From Pseudomonas entomophila (GTDB lineage: Bacteria > Pseudomonadota > Gammaproteobacteria > Pseudomonadales > Pseudomonadaceae), in NCBI RefSeq assembly GCF_023277925.1, contig NZ_CP063832.1:3904501-3968500 (forward strand): DNA of 64,000 nucleotides, in the 5' to 3' direction. A program made the translations under genes and the position numbers. This document shows positions 30,308 to 39,954 of the stretch, one piece after another; the stretch's first letter is position 1, and each line of letters starts with the position of its first letter. The notes beneath the pieces were generated by a model. The model did not search any database. It was not told the origin of the DNA and worked only from the letters and a program-made list of their open reading frames with translations.

Positions 30308-30880
30308 TCAATGCCGGGCAACGATATCCTTGTCCGGCGAACGCCAGATCAACCGGCTGGTATCGAAGCCCTGCTGCCGCGCCCTGGCCAGCAGGTTCTC
30401 CCGCTCCCAGGCCGGTAGCGAAGGCGTACGCGACAGTATCCACAGGTACTTGCGGTCCGGGCTGCCGACGATCGCCGTGCGATAGCGATCATCCACGTAG
30501 AGAATCCAGTAGGCGCCCTTGGCCACGCCAGGCACCAGCCGGGTGAACCAGTTGTCGAACTCCACCCACAGTTTGTCGGTGTGCCCCGGCTGCTGCGGCG
30601 TGGCATGGCCCTCGGCACGCAGCCACTCATCACCCATCGTGCGGCAACGGTTGAGCACGCCCACGCTGCCGTCCGGCTTGAGGTTGTAGTGGGCCTCGGA
30701 CTGGGCGCAGCCGTCCTGGTACTTCATCGGCAGACGCGCCAGCTCGAACCACTTGCCCTGATAACGCTTCAGATCGACCGCACCTGCGGTCTTCGGTGCC
30801 AGCGGGTCGGTGGCCGAGGTGGCGCAGCCACCGAGCAGCATCACCAGGCAGACCCCCAACAGCAGGTGCAGGCGCCTCAT
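30308..30880 (-). CDS. blc: Outer-membrane lipoprotein, lipocalin family (Blc-like)
   Basis: A 190-residue lipoprotein. The signal peptide MRRLHLLLGVCLVMLLGGC ends in a lipobox with Cys19. The lipocalin SCR1 motif KRYQGKWFELARLPMKYQ follows near residue 38, then the SCR2/3-like WVEFDNWFTRLVPGVAKG and YRTAIVGSPDRKYLWILSR. The family binds fatty acids or lysophospholipids in the envelope. The frame runs further upstream, but ATG 30880 gives the signal peptide and overlaps the stop of the preceding lipoprotein gene by 4 nt (ATGA). Confidence 0.92.
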   Translation of the reverse strand: MRRLHLLLGVCLVMLLGGCATSATDPLAPKTAGAVDLKRYQGKWFELARLPMKYQDGCAQSEAHYNLKPDGSVGVLNRCRTMGDEWLRAEGHATPQQPGHTDKLWVEFDNWFTRLVPGVAKGAYWILYVDDRYRTAIVGSPDRKYLWILSRTPSLPAWERENLLARARQQGFDTSRLIWRSPDKDIVARH

Positions 30881-31131
30881 TTGAGCCCCTGCCCGGAATA
30901 CATCAGGACCTTGTCGGCTGCGTACTGCACGCTGATGAAGCTTTTCTCGTCGCCCCAGGTGCAACTGCTCATGCCCAGCGCGCCGGAGCACTCTTTCGGC
31001 GATCCGAGCAACTGCTCGACCTCGGCCTTGTTCATGCCGGCCTTGAGCTTGGAATAGTTTTCCTGGTTGATCTTGCTGCAAGCGGTCAGGACGACGCACA
31101 AGGACAACAGGGCGAGGGAACGCAACGACAT
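30877..31131 (-). CDS. Small lipoprotein, SmpA/OmlA-like fold (DUF3862 type)
   Basis: An 84-residue predicted lipoprotein with signal peptide MSLRSLALLSLCVVLTAC (lipobox Cys18). The mature part, YSKLKAGMNKAEVEQLLGSP, is the alpha-alpha motif shared by BamE/OmlA and small DUF3862 proteins, followed by a short beta domain with CSGALGMSSCTWG. Function unknown. It is co-transcribed with the lipocalin by an ATGA overlap, which suggests an envelope role for both. No gene or clear site is seen in 31132-31355 upstream. Confidence 0.8.
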   Translation of the reverse strand: MSLRSLALLSLCVVLTACSKINQENYSKLKAGMNKAEVEQLLGSPKECSGALGMSSCTWGDEKSFISVQYAADKVLMYSGQGLK

Positions 31132-31355
31132 GAAGGGACACTCCTGGAGATGGGTACACAGGTATGAGGGCCTGTAGGGAGCTTAGAAGGGAAAATGGCT
31201 GCTCGGTTCCCTGTGCGTCGAGGTTTCGTTGTGCGCCGTTGGTCGCCTGGTGCGCAAACGATTAATGTTTTATCCCGGCGTGACGACACAGAGCCGTGGT
31301 GTGGCCTTTTGCCGCACCCGCCCCTCCTTCGTGCCCGTGCGCAGACTTCAAAAAA

Positions 31356-33248
31356 ATGACCAAGAACCTCAAGTTCAGCCACAAGATCCTGCTGGCCGCC
31401 GCCCTGGTGGTGGCCGTCGCCTTCACCTGCTTCGTCCTGTTCAACGACTACCGACAGCGCCAGTCGCTGCGTAGCGACACCGAGTCGACGTTGCAGTCAC
31501 TGGGCAACCTCACCGCCGGCAACATCCGCACCTGGCTCGACAGCCGCATCCAGCTGGTGAACTCGGTAGCCCAGCAGGTGGCCGTCGACGGCCCAGGCAA
31601 GAGCAGCCTCGACCGCATCCTGGCGCTGCCGGTGTATGGCAGCAACTTCATCCTCACCTACTTCGGCGGCCAGGACGGCAGCATGCAATCAGTACCGGTG
31701 GGCAACCGCGCCGCCGACTACGACCCGCGCGTGCGCGGCTGGTACAAGGCGGCCAGCGCGGCGGGCCAGACCATCGTCACCGAGCCGTACATCTCGGTCT
31801 CGGCCGGCAAGCTGGTGATCACCCTCGCCACCCCGGTGCAACAGGGTGGGCGCATGATCGGCGTGAGTGGCGTCGACACCGACCTGCAGACCATCAGCAA
31901 CCTGATCAACACCCTGGACTTTGGCGGCCGTGGGCATGCCTTCATCGTCAACGGCGAAGGCAAGGTGCTCATCCATCCCAAAGCCGAGCTGGCGCTCAAG
32001 GCCCTGGCCGACGTCTACCCTGGCAGCGACCTGCGCATTGGCAGCGGCCTGAAAGAAGTCGAAGTCGACGGCCGCAAGCAGTTCATCAGCTTCACCCATG
32101 TCGACGGCGTGCCGTCGGCGGACTGGTACGTGGCGCTGGTGCTGGACCAGGATGCCGCCTTCGCCATGCTGGGCGAACTGCGCACCTCGGCGGTGGTGGC
32201 GACGCTGATCGCGGTGATGGTGATCATCGCCCTGCTGGGCCTGCTGATCCGCGTGCTGATGGAGCCGCTGCATATCATGGGCCGCGCCATGCGCGACATC
32301 GCCGAGGGCGAAGGCGACCTGACCCGGCGCCTGAACATCCACGCCCAGGACGAGTTCGGCAGCCTGGCGCAGTCGTTCAACCGTTTCGTCGAGCGCATCC
32401 ACGAATCGATCCGTGAAGTGGCCTCGGCCACCGGCCAGGTGAATGCCGTGGCCAGCCAGGTGGTCAACGCCTCCAACGCCTCGATCCACAACGCCGACCA
32501 GCAGTCGAGCCGCACCAGCAGCGTGGCCGCGGCGATCAACCAGCTGGGGGCCGCCGCCCAGGAAATCGCCCAGAACGCCGCCCTCGCCTCGCAGCACTCC
32601 AGCGCCGCCCGGGGCTTGGCCGAGGAAGGCCAGCAGGTGGTCGGCGAGACCATCGACGTGATGAATCAGCTGTCGGCGCGCATCAGCGACGCCAGCGGCA
32701 ATATCGAGACCTTGAACAACCACACGGCGAACATCGGCCAGATCCTCGATGTGATCAGCGGCATCTCGCAGCAAACCAACCTGCTGGCGCTGAACGCCGC
32801 GATCGAGGCCGCCCGCGCCGGTGAGGCCGGCCGTGGCTTCGCCGTGGTGGCGGACGAAGTGCGCAACCTGGCCCACCGTACCCAGGATTCGGCGCAGCAG
32901 GTGCAGCGCCTGATCGAAGAGTTGCAGGCCGGCGCCCAGGTGGCGGTCAGCACCATGAACCAGAGCCAGGCGCACAGCGACCGCAGCGTGGGCATCGCCA
33001 ACCAGGCCGGCGAGCGCCTGGGCAGCGTCACCCAGCGCATCGGCGAGATCGATGGCATGAACCAGTCGGTGGCCACCGCCACCGAAGAGCAGACGGCCGT
33101 GGTCGAGTCGATCAATGTCGACATCAACGAGATCAATACGTTGAACCAGGAAGGGGTGCACAACCTGCAGAGCACCTTGCGTGCCTGCACCGACCTTGAG
33201 CATCAGGTCGAGCGGTTGAAGCATCTGGTGGGTAGCTTCAGGATCTGA
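31356..33248 (+). CDS. Methyl-accepting chemotaxis protein with dCache amino-acid sensor
   Basis: A 630-residue chemoreceptor, starting [13 protein letters not shown] (ATG 31356; an upstream start at 31296 is less protein-like). TM1 is residues 10-29 and the dCache_1 sensor about 33-275. TM2 is about 278-300, followed by HAMP with [20 protein letters not shown] and a signalling tip [20 protein letters not shown]. In the distal pocket the amino-acid-binding pattern of PctA/McpG-type sensors is visible: Tyr122, Arg127, Trp129, Tyr130 ([10 protein letters not shown]), Tyr145 and Asp174. A role in taxis to L-amino acids or GABA is therefore likely. No ribosome site is obvious before the ATG. Confidence 0.9.
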   Translation: MTKNLKFSHKILLAAALVVAVAFTCFVLFNDYRQRQSLRSDTESTLQSLGNLTAGNIRTWLDSRIQLVNSVAQQVAVDGPGKSSLDRILALPVYGSNFILTYFGGQDGSMQSVPVGNRAADYDPRVRGWYKAASAAGQTIVTEPYISVSAGKLVITLATPVQQGGRMIGVSGVDTDLQTISNLINTLDFGGRGHAFIVNGEGKVLIHPKAELALKALADVYPGSDLRIGSGLKEVEVDGRKQFISFTHVDGVPSADWYVALVLDQDAAFAMLGELRTSAVVATLIAVMVIIALLGLLIRVLMEPLHIMGRAMRDIAEGEGDLTRRLNIHAQDEFGSLAQSFNRFVERIHESIREVASATGQVNAVASQVVNASNASIHNADQQSSRTSSVAAAINQLGAAAQEIAQNAALASQHSSAARGLAEEGQQVVGETIDVMNQLSARISDASGNIETLNNHTANIGQILDVISGISQQTNLLALNAAIEAARAGEAGRGFAVVADEVRNLAHRTQDSAQQVQRLIEELQAGAQVAVSTMNQSQAHSDRSVGIANQAGERLGSVTQRIGEIDGMNQSVATATEEQTAVVESINVDINEINTLNQEGVHNLQSTLRACTDLEHQVERLKHLVGSFRI

Positions 33249-33252
33249 AGCA

Positions 33253-33306
33253 TTCGCCGGCAAGCCGGCTTCTACGAGTCCCCGTAGGAGCCGGCTTGCC
33301 GGCGAA
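33253..33306. repeat. REP pair between chemoreceptor and DUF924 gene
   Basis: TTCGCCGGCAAGCCGGCTTC and, inverted, GTAGGAGCCGGCTTGCCGGC with GAA. It lies between two converging genes, 5 bp past the chemoreceptor stop. Confidence 0.85.
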
Positions 33307-33329
33307 CAGGCTGCAAGGCAGCCGTCGTA

Positions 33330-33926
33330 TCAGAACCTGGACCCAGGCTCGAGCAAGAAGTCCATCTCCTCGCTGGTGCTCGGCCGCCCCAGCACCAGGT
33401 TGCGGTGCGGGAAGCGACCGAACCGGGCAATCACCCGCTGGTGCTGTTCCGCGTAGTCGAGGAAGCCTTCGAACAACCGGCGGTTGGCCTCCGGTTGCTC
33501 AGCCAGCAGCACCTGATAGCGCTCGACGCACAGGTTCTGCCAATCCAGCACCTCGGCATGCTCCAGCACCAGCAGCACGAACACCCGCTGGATCGGCAGC
33601 AGCTGATAGTCCCAGCCCTTCTGCAACCCCTGCATCGCCACTACCTGGGCACGCCGGTCACCCTCGAAGGCACGCGGCGTGTCGCGATAGATCATGCGCG
33701 GCAGCTGATCCAGCAGAATCAGCAACCCCAGCCAGCCCTGCGGGCTCTGCTGCCACTCGTCGAGCCCGCCCGCCAGGGCGTGCTCGACCAGGTCGCCGAA
33801 CATGGCGTGGGCATCGGCATCATGATGCTTGCCGAACCACAGCGTGTTCTTCTCGTCAGCCACGGCCTGGGGACTCGTGCCCCAACCGAACCACCACTCC
33901 AGCAACGGCTGCCAAGGTGCGAGCAT
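33330..33926 (-). CDS. DUF924 family protein
   Basis: A 198-residue all-helical protein of unknown function. The family pattern WWFGWG near residue 11, LWFGKHHDADAHAMFGDLVE, LGLLILLDQLPRMIYRDTPRAFEGDRRA and the C-terminal GRFPHRNLVLGRPSTSEEMDFL are all visible. The tetratricopeptide-like fold and conserved DQxPRxxYR motif are typical of this family, but no reaction is known. Its start is 3 nt after the fbp stop, so it is probably the second gene of an fbp transcript. Confidence 0.9.
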   Translation of the reverse strand: MLAPWQPLLEWWFGWGTSPQAVADEKNTLWFGKHHDADAHAMFGDLVEHALAGGLDEWQQSPQGWLGLLILLDQLPRMIYRDTPRAFEGDRRAQVVAMQGLQKGWDYQLLPIQRVFVLLVLEHAEVLDWQNLCVERYQVLLAEQPEANRRLFEGFLDYAEQHQRVIARFGRFPHRNLVLGRPSTSEEMDFLLEPGSRF

Positions 33927-33929
33927 GGC

Positions 33930-34940
33930 TTACTCCTTGTGGTAGGCGGTGACGCGCTCGACCTCTTCCTTCGAACCGAGGATGACCGACACGCGCTGGT
34001 GCAGGCTCTCCGGCTTGATGTCGAGGATGCGATCGTAACCGTTGGTGGAGGCGCCGCCGGCCTGCTCGATGATGAACGACATCGGGTTGGCCTCGTACAT
34101 CAGGCGCAGCTTGCCCGGCTTGCTCGGCTCACGGGCGTCGCGCGGGTACATGAACAGGCCGCCACGGGTCAGGATGCGGTGCACGTCGGCCACCATCGAG
34201 GCGATCCAGCGCATGTTGTAGTTCTTTTTCAGCGGGCCGGTCTCACCCGCCAGCAGCTCGCCCACGTAGCGCTGTACCGGGGCTTCCCAGTGGCGCTGGT
34301 TGGACATGTTGATGGCGAACTCAGCGGTGGTTTCCGGCACGCGGATGTTTTCGTGGGTGAGCACGAAGCTGCCCAGTTCACGGTCCAGGGTGAAGCCCTT
34401 GACGCCGTTACCCAGGGTCAGGATCAGCATGGTCTGCGGGCCGTAGATGGCGTAGCCGGCGGCGACCTGCTCGGTGCCTGGCTGCAGGAAGGCTGCTTCG
34501 TTGAGGCTTTCGTTCTGGCTCAGGTACTGGTTAGGGCAGCGCAGTACCGAGAAGATGGTGCCGACCGAGACGTTGACGTCGATGTTCGACGAGCCGTCCA
34601 GCGGGTCGAAGACCAGCAGGTACGCGCCTTTGGGGTACTTGCCCGGGATCTGGTAGGCGTTGTCCATCTCTTCGGACGCCATGCCGGCCAGGTGGCCGCC
34701 CCACTCGTTGGCTTCGAGCAGAATATCGTTGGAGATCACGTCGAGCTTCTTCTGCACCTCGCCCTGCACGTTTTCGGTGCCCATGCTGCCCAGCACGCCG
34801 CCGAGGGCGCCCTTGGAAACGTGGTGGCTGATCTCCTTGCACGCACGCGCCACCACTTCGATCAGGAAGCGCAGATCGGCAGGGGTATTGTTGCTGCGGG
34901 TCTGCTCAATCAGATAGCGACTCAGGGTAACGCGGGACAT
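33930..34940 (-). CDS. fbp: Fructose-1,6-bisphosphatase class I
   Basis: A 336-residue enzyme of gluconeogenesis that hydrolyses fructose 1,6-bisphosphate. The metal site is [20 protein letters not shown] near residue 115. Other conserved features are [20 protein letters not shown] near 50 and the C-terminal [19 protein letters not shown]. Pseudomonads need it because hexoses are catabolised by the Entner-Doudoroff pathway and hexose phosphates are partly recycled. It follows glgP on the same strand with a REP pair between. Confidence 0.96.
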   Translation of the reverse strand: MSRVTLSRYLIEQTRSNNTPADLRFLIEVVARACKEISHHVSKGALGGVLGSMGTENVQGEVQKKLDVISNDILLEANEWGGHLAGMASEEMDNAYQIPGKYPKGAYLLVFDPLDGSSNIDVNVSVGTIFSVLRCPNQYLSQNESLNEAAFLQPGTEQVAAGYAIYGPQTMLILTLGNGVKGFTLDRELGSFVLTHENIRVPETTAEFAINMSNQRHWEAPVQRYVGELLAGETGPLKKNYNMRWIASMVADVHRILTRGGLFMYPRDAREPSKPGKLRLMYEANPMSFIIEQAGGASTNGYDRILDIKPESLHQRVSVILGSKEEVERVTAYHKE

Positions 34941-35085
34941 GTATGGCTCCGAAATGGAAAGGGGGAGAAAAACCCCCGCAGTTTACAGGGAGAGTGCAGC
35001 GCTAGCGAGCAAAGAGACTCGTCTGGGGGGCTTGAGTTCAGCGAGAAGCAGGCCAGTGGTCGGCTTGAGCCTTGTGCAGCGGCGG

Positions 35086-35142
35086 TTCGCCGGCAAGGCC
35101 GGCTTCTACAGGGCGCATGTAGGAGCCGGCCTTGCCGGCGAA
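35086..35142. repeat. REP pair between glgP and fbp
   Basis: TTCGCCGGCAAGGCCGGCTT with CTACA and the inverted partner TGTAGGAGCCGGCCTTGCCG with GCGAA. The centre has an extra GC compared with the 23813 copy (AAGGCC instead of AAGCC). It lies 11 bp past the glgP stop. Confidence 0.85.
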
Positions 35143-35153
35143 CTGCGGACGAC

Positions 35154-37619
35154 TCAATCCAGCGCCTTCCAGATCTCGGTCGCATACTCGCGAATGGTTC
35201 GGTCCGACGAGAACCAGCCCATCCGCGCCGTATTGAGCACCGCCATGCGCCACCACTCCTGCGGCGCATGCCACAACTCCTCGACCCGGCGCTGGGCATC
35301 CCAGTACGTATCGAAATCGGCGCACACCAGGAAGCGGTCATGGGCAATCAACCCATCGATCAACCCGGCATAGCGCGCCGGATCGTCCGGCGAGAACACC
35401 CCGCTGCGGATCGCCTGCAACACATCCCCCAGGCGGTGCGAGGCGGCGATCGCCGCGGCGGCGCCAAAATCGCCGCTGCGCTTGCGCGCCTCCACCTGCT
35501 GGGCGGTCAAGCCGAAGATGAACATGTTCTCCGCCCCCACTTGCTCGCACATCTCGACGTTGGCGCCATCGAGCGTACCGATGGTCAGCGCGCCGTTGAG
35601 GCCGAACTTCATGTTGCTGGTGCCAGACGCTTCGTAGCCCGCGGTAGAGATCTGCTCGGACAGGTCCGCCGCCGGGATGATGCTCTCGGCCAGGCTGACG
35701 TTGTAGTTGGGCAGGAACACCACCTTGAGCAGGCCGCGCACGGTGGGGTCGTTGTTGACCACCCGGGCGATATCGTTGGCCAGCTTGATGATCAGCTTGG
35801 CCTGGTGATAGCTGGCCGCGGCCTTGCCGGCGAACAGCTTCACCCGTGGCACCCAGTCGATGCCGGGGTCGTTGCGGATGGCCTGGTACAGCGCCACGGT
35901 GTGCAGCAGGTTGAGCAACTGGCGCTTGTACTCGTGAATACGCTTGACCTGCACGTCGAACAACGCCTCGGGATTGACCGTAACCCCCAGGCGGTCCTGG
36001 ATGAGGCTGGCCAGGGCGCGCTTGCTGTGCAGGCGCTGGGCGGCGAACTGCGTGCGGAAGGTGGCCTTGTCAGCGAACGGCACCAGCGCCTTGAGCCGGC
36101 CTTCCGGGTCGTCCAGCACCTCCGGCCCCAGTGCCTCGATCAGCATGGCGGTGAGCGGCGGGTTGGCCTGGTACAGCCAGCGGCGGAAAGTGATGCCGTT
36201 GGTCTTGTTGTTGATCCGCTGCGGGTAAAGCTTGTGCAGTTCGGCGAACACCGTGCTTTTCATCAGCTTGCTGTGCAGCGCCGACACACCGTTGACGCTG
36301 TGCGAGCCAAGGAAGGCCAGGTTGCCCATGCGCACCCGCCGGCCATTGTCCTCCTCGATCAGCGACACCGCGCGCAACACATCGAAGTCGTGCAGGCCTT
36401 TGGCGCGCAGCGAGTCGATGTGATAGGCGTTGATCAAATAGATGATCTGCATGTGCCGCGGCAGCATGCGCTCCATCAACGCCACCGGCCAGGTTTCCAG
36501 CGCCTCGGGCAACAGGGTGTGGTTGGTGTAGGCCAGGGTGTCGACCGTCAGTTGCCAGGCCTTGTCCCAGGGAATCTCGTGCTGGTCGACCAGCAGCCGC
36601 ATCAGTTCGGCGACAGCGATCGACGGGTGCGTGTCATTGAGCTGGATTGCGGCGGCATCCGGCAGGTTCATCAGGGTTTCGTGCATGTTCAGGTGGCGAC
36701 GCAGCAGGTCCTGCAACGAGGCGGAGACGAAGAAGTACTCCTGGCGCAGGCGTAATTCCTGGCCGGCCTCGGTACTGTCGGCCGGGTACAGCACCCGCGA
36801 GATGCTCTCGGCCCGGGCCACTTCGGCCACCGCCCCCAGGTGATCGCCGGCGTTGAACCGTTCAAGATGCAACTCCTCCAGGGCCCGGGCACGCCACAAG
36901 CGCAGGGTGTTGACGCTGGCCCCGCGCCAGCCGACCACCGGCGTGTCGTAGGCCACCGCCCGCACCGTCTCGCCTGGCCACCAGACCTGACGCTGATGGC
37001 CACTGGCTTCGGTCACGGTCTCGACACTGCCACCGAAGCTGATCGGGTAGATCACTTCGGCTCGCTCGAACTCCCAGGGGTTGCCGAAATCCAGCCAGTT
37101 CTCGGTCTGCTCCTGCTGCCAGCCATCGACCACCGCCTGGCGGAACAGGCCGTGCTCGTAGCGGATGCCATAACCATGGGCGGCGATGCCCAAGGTCGAC
37201 ATGCTCTCCATGAAGCACGCCGCCAGGCGGCCGAGGCCACCGTTGCCCAACGCCGCGTCGGGCTCGAGCAAGCGAATGCGCTCAAGGTCCACGTCCAGCC
37301 CTTGCAGGGCCTCGCGGGCGATCTCCAGGTAACCGAGGTTGCTCAAGCTGTCGTACAGCAAGCGGCCGATGAGGAATTCGAGGGAGAGGTAATAGACACG
37401 CTTCTGGCTGCGTCGGTAGGCCCGCCGGGTGTGGTCCATCCAGTGATCGACCATGTGATCGCGGGCTGCCAGGGCGATGGCTTCGAACCAGTCGTGGTCG
37501 AAGGCGTGCTCCGGGTCCTTGCCGACCGCGTAGGTCAGCTTGGCCAGCACGGCGGCGCGGAAAGCCGCCACCTCTGCACTATGGGCCTTTTCGTCACGGG
37601 CTTCGGTTTCCTGGGACAT
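35154..37619 (-). CDS. glgP: Glycogen/alpha-glucan phosphorylase
   Basis: An 821-residue PLP-dependent phosphorylase that releases glucose-1-phosphate from alpha-1,4-glucans. Visible features are YYLSLEFLIGRLL near residue 75, GNGGLGRLAACFMESMSTL near 125, the catalytic region LNDTHPSIAVAELMR near 335 and the cofactor lysine in EASGTSNMKFGLNGALTIGT near 660. Length agrees with bacterial glycogen phosphorylases. No other glg gene is adjacent. The upstream 198 bp hold a palindrome described separately. Confidence 0.96.
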   Translation of the reverse strand: MSQETEARDEKAHSAEVAAFRAAVLAKLTYAVGKDPEHAFDHDWFEAIALAARDHMVDHWMDHTRRAYRRSQKRVYYLSLEFLIGRLLYDSLSNLGYLEIAREALQGLDVDLERIRLLEPDAALGNGGLGRLAACFMESMSTLGIAAHGYGIRYEHGLFRQAVVDGWQQEQTENWLDFGNPWEFERAEVIYPISFGGSVETVTEASGHQRQVWWPGETVRAVAYDTPVVGWRGASVNTLRLWRARALEELHLERFNAGDHLGAVAEVARAESISRVLYPADSTEAGQELRLRQEYFFVSASLQDLLRRHLNMHETLMNLPDAAAIQLNDTHPSIAVAELMRLLVDQHEIPWDKAWQLTVDTLAYTNHTLLPEALETWPVALMERMLPRHMQIIYLINAYHIDSLRAKGLHDFDVLRAVSLIEEDNGRRVRMGNLAFLGSHSVNGVSALHSKLMKSTVFAELHKLYPQRINNKTNGITFRRWLYQANPPLTAMLIEALGPEVLDDPEGRLKALVPFADKATFRTQFAAQRLHSKRALASLIQDRLGVTVNPEALFDVQVKRIHEYKRQLLNLLHTVALYQAIRNDPGIDWVPRVKLFAGKAAASYHQAKLIIKLANDIARVVNNDPTVRGLLKVVFLPNYNVSLAESIIPAADLSEQISTAGYEASGTSNMKFGLNGALTIGTLDGANVEMCEQVGAENMFIFGLTAQQVEARKRSGDFGAAAAIAASHRLGDVLQAIRSGVFSPDDPARYAGLIDGLIAHDRFLVCADFDTYWDAQRRVEELWHAPQEWWRMAVLNTARMGWFSSDRTIREYATEIWKALD

Positions 37620-37737
37620 GGGGCATCCTCGGGCAAGTGGGCGAAAGCGCAGGGAGAGTGTTCAGCCTAGACGCTCTGACAGGGAGCGACAGCGACGGTT
37701 CGCGGTTTTCATCGAGCACCGGTAAACCCGGCAAAAG

Positions 37738-37758
37738 GTTGTTCACAAATTGAACAAC
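37738..37758. promoter_or_regulatory. Palindrome upstream of the cysteine-cluster gene
   Basis: GTTGTTCA, 5 nt, TGAACAAC: a perfect 8-bp inverted repeat. It is 60 bp before the ATG at 37818 and 119 bp before the divergent glgP start. It has no terminator T-run, so an operator for a dimeric regulator is the simplest reading. I do not recognise the regulator. Confidence 0.5.
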
Positions 37759-37817
37759 TCCGGTATCATCGCGCGCCCCAAAACCGTGATTTCCCTTGCA
37801 AGAATAAAACCGCAACC

Positions 37818-38222
37818 ATGAAACCGACCCTGATCGCCGCCGCCGAAGTCGACCGCCTGGAGACCTGGCAGCGCTATGCCAGCCACATGTGTGGCGGCTG
37901 CCACTCGACCTGCTGCACCCTGCCGGTGGAGGTGAAGATCAAGGATCTGATCCGCATTGGCGTGGTGGACGAGTTCGAGAAAGACGAGCCACCCAAGAAC
38001 ATCGCCAAGCGCCTGCAGAAGGACGGCATCATCGAGCGCTTCAACCAGAAGTCCGGGATCTTCACCCTGACCCGGATGAGCAACGACGACTGCCTCTATC
38101 TGGACCGCAAGAGCCGCCTGTGCACCATTTATGACAAGCGCCCCGACACCTGCCGCAATCACCCCAAGGTCGGGCCGCGCCCAGGCTACTGCGCCTACAA
38201 GCCGAAGGCGGCCACCCGCTGA
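37818..38222 (+). CDS. YkgJ family cysteine-cluster protein
   Basis: A 134-residue protein with the eight-cysteine metal-cluster pattern of the YkgJ/DUF153 family. HMCGGCHSTCCTLPVEV lies near residue 22, CLYLDRKSRLCTIYDKRPDTC near 94, and GYCAYKP at the end. The family is thought to bind iron-sulfur or zinc, and the reaction is unknown. Residues 60-90 (FEKDEPPKNIAKRLQKDGII) form a charged linker. It is monocistronic and divergent from glgP. Confidence 0.88.
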   Translation: MKPTLIAAAEVDRLETWQRYASHMCGGCHSTCCTLPVEVKIKDLIRIGVVDEFEKDEPPKNIAKRLQKDGIIERFNQKSGIFTLTRMSNDDCLYLDRKSRLCTIYDKRPDTCRNHPKVGPRPGYCAYKPKAATR

Positions 38223-38243
38223 TTGGCAGGTGGCACCGCCGGC

Positions 38244-38402
38244 TCAACGCTTGGCGATGATGTACACCGCATGGACGATCCCTGGGATGTACCCCAGCAG
38301 GGTCAGCAGGATATTCAGCCAGAACGCCCCACCGAACCCGACCTGGAGGAACACCCCCAGCGGCGGCAGGATGATGGCGATGATGATGCGGATGAAGTCC
38401 AT
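38244..38402 (-). CDS. Pmp3/YqaE family small membrane protein
   Basis: A 52-residue protein with two membrane helices, starting MDFIRIIIAIILPPLGVFLQ and followed by VGFGGAFWLNILLTLLGYIP and GIVHAVYII. This is the complete UPF0057 (Pmp3) signature, with the conserved PPLGV and LLGYIPGIVHA. Family members affect membrane potential or are stress-induced. The start has AAGGAG 8 nt upstream, which settles it against longer readings of the same frame. Confidence 0.92.
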   Translation of the reverse strand: MDFIRIIIAIILPPLGVFLQVGFGGAFWLNILLTLLGYIPGIVHAVYIIAKR

Positions 38403-38568
38403 GGGCTGCGCTCCTTGAAGGGTTTCAACAGAGACCAGCCACTCAGCGCAGAGGTTCCACCGCCGCGCGCCAGGCAAAAAAAACGCCCCGGGCCAAATAC
38501 TGCAGGCCAGGGGCGATGCGCAGAAACGCGAGACGGTTCGTTGAAATTCGGTTTGCCGGGGCGGCCGT

Positions 38569-39846
38569 TCAGGCCGATACCTCGCGGCGGTCGTGTTGCC
38601 GTGCATGCAGACGGGCGAAGGCCCGGGCCAGACGCACCAGCATTTCGTCGATGTTGCCCTTGCTCACGGTCAGGGCCGGCGAGAAGCGCAGCACATTGGC
38701 CTGTGGGGCATTGAGCAGCAGCCCTTCCTGCAGCGCCGCCTCGACCAACTCACCGGCCTCGGCCTCATGCAACTGCATGGCCCACAGCAGGCCCTGGCCA
38801 CGCACCTCGCCCTGGCCGTAGCGCCCTGCCAGGCGGCAGAGGCCATCACGCAGATGACGACCGCTGTCCTGCACATGCTCGAGGAAGCCGGGCTCCAGCA
38901 CCGTGCGCAACACGGCCAGGCCGGCCGCGCTCATCAACGCATTACCATGATGGCTGCCTGCCAGTTCCCCCGGCTCGGCGCAGCAGGCGGTACCTCGCGC
39001 CAGCAGCGCGGCCAATGGCACCCCGCCACCCAGGCCCTTGCCCAGGGTGATGATGTCGGCCCGTACGCCGTAGGTTTCTTCCGCCAACAGCGCGCCGCAG
39101 CGCCCGACGCCGGTCTGCACCTCATCGAGGATCAGCAGGATGCCCAGCTCACGGCACAGGCGTTCGACACCCTGGAGGTAGTCACGGGTCGCCGGGATCA
39201 CCCCGGCCTCGCCCTGGATCGGCTCGAGCATGATCGCCACGGTGCGTGAGTCGACACCGGCATGCAGCGCCGCCAGGTCGTTGAACGGTACCTTGCTGAA
39301 ACCTGGCAGACCTGGTTCGCAGCGGTTGCACGGCAGCGGATCGGAAGCCGACAACGCCCCCAGGCTACGGCCATGGCAGCCCTGGCTGGCGGTAATGATG
39401 TGGTAAGCACCATTGCGGTGCAGCTGGCCCCACTTGCGCGCCAGCTTTATCGCCCCTTCGCAGGCCTCGGCGCCGCTGTTGAGCAGGTAGGCCTGGTCGC
39501 TGCCGGTGCTCTGGCACAGTCGGTCGACCAGGTTCAGCAGGCCACGGCTATGCAAACCCGTGCCAGGGTTGATCAACGCCTGGGCCTGGTCGCTCAATGC
39601 CTTGGCCAGCACGCCAGGACTGTGACCGAGGCTGTTGACCGCGCAACCCTGAGTGAAGTCCAGGAAAGCATGCCCCTCGCTGTCCCACAGCCAGGAGCCC
39701 TGGCCACGCACAAACACCTGCGGCGCGAGTTCGGCACTGGGCATCAAGCGCTTGCGGGCGATCTGCGCCGGCGCCGGTTCGGCGTCCGGTGCACGCTTTG
39801 GTTCAGCAGGTGCAGGGGCCGGACGGCGCAGGTTGAACAGGTTCAT
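38569..39846 (-). CDS. Class-III PLP-dependent aminotransferase (acetylornithine aminotransferase-like)
   Basis: A 425-residue enzyme of the omega-amino-acid aminotransferase family. An N-terminal Pro/Ala-rich tail of about 30 residues (MNLFNLRRPAPAPAEPKRAP) precedes the catalytic domain. Features are LLNSGAEACEGAIKLARKW near residue 120, the PLP phosphate region, LILDEVQTGVGRCG near 235 and the cofactor lysine in DIITLGKGLGGGVPLAALLA near 265. It is like ArgD/RocD paralogues, but the true substrate is not clear. An adjacent divergent LysR regulator suggests substrate-induced catabolic use rather than arginine biosynthesis. Confidence 0.85.
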   Translation of the reverse strand: MNLFNLRRPAPAPAEPKRAPDAEPAPAQIARKRLMPSAELAPQVFVRGQGSWLWDSEGHAFLDFTQGCAVNSLGHSPGVLAKALSDQAQALINPGTGLHSRGLLNLVDRLCQSTGSDQAYLLNSGAEACEGAIKLARKWGQLHRNGAYHIITASQGCHGRSLGALSASDPLPCNRCEPGLPGFSKVPFNDLAALHAGVDSRTVAIMLEPIQGEAGVIPATRDYLQGVERLCRELGILLILDEVQTGVGRCGALLAEETYGVRADIITLGKGLGGGVPLAALLARGTACCAEPGELAGSHHGNALMSAAGLAVLRTVLEPGFLEHVQDSGRHLRDGLCRLAGRYGQGEVRGQGLLWAMQLHEAEAGELVEAALQEGLLLNAPQANVLRFSPALTVSKGNIDEMLVRLARAFARLHARQHDRREVSA

Positions 39847-39954
39847 CGGGGTTCCAGCCTTTCACGGTCGAGGGCGGTCAAGGCTCGGCCTGGCGCCGTG
39901 GCTCAGATATTTTGCCTTGCCTATCAAAAGTGTTTTTCCTACGGGGTAACAATT

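Noticed and set aside
33405..36755. A long open frame antisense to fbp and glgP
   Set aside because: Same reason: it crosses three real genes and a REP pair, with no recognisable domain.
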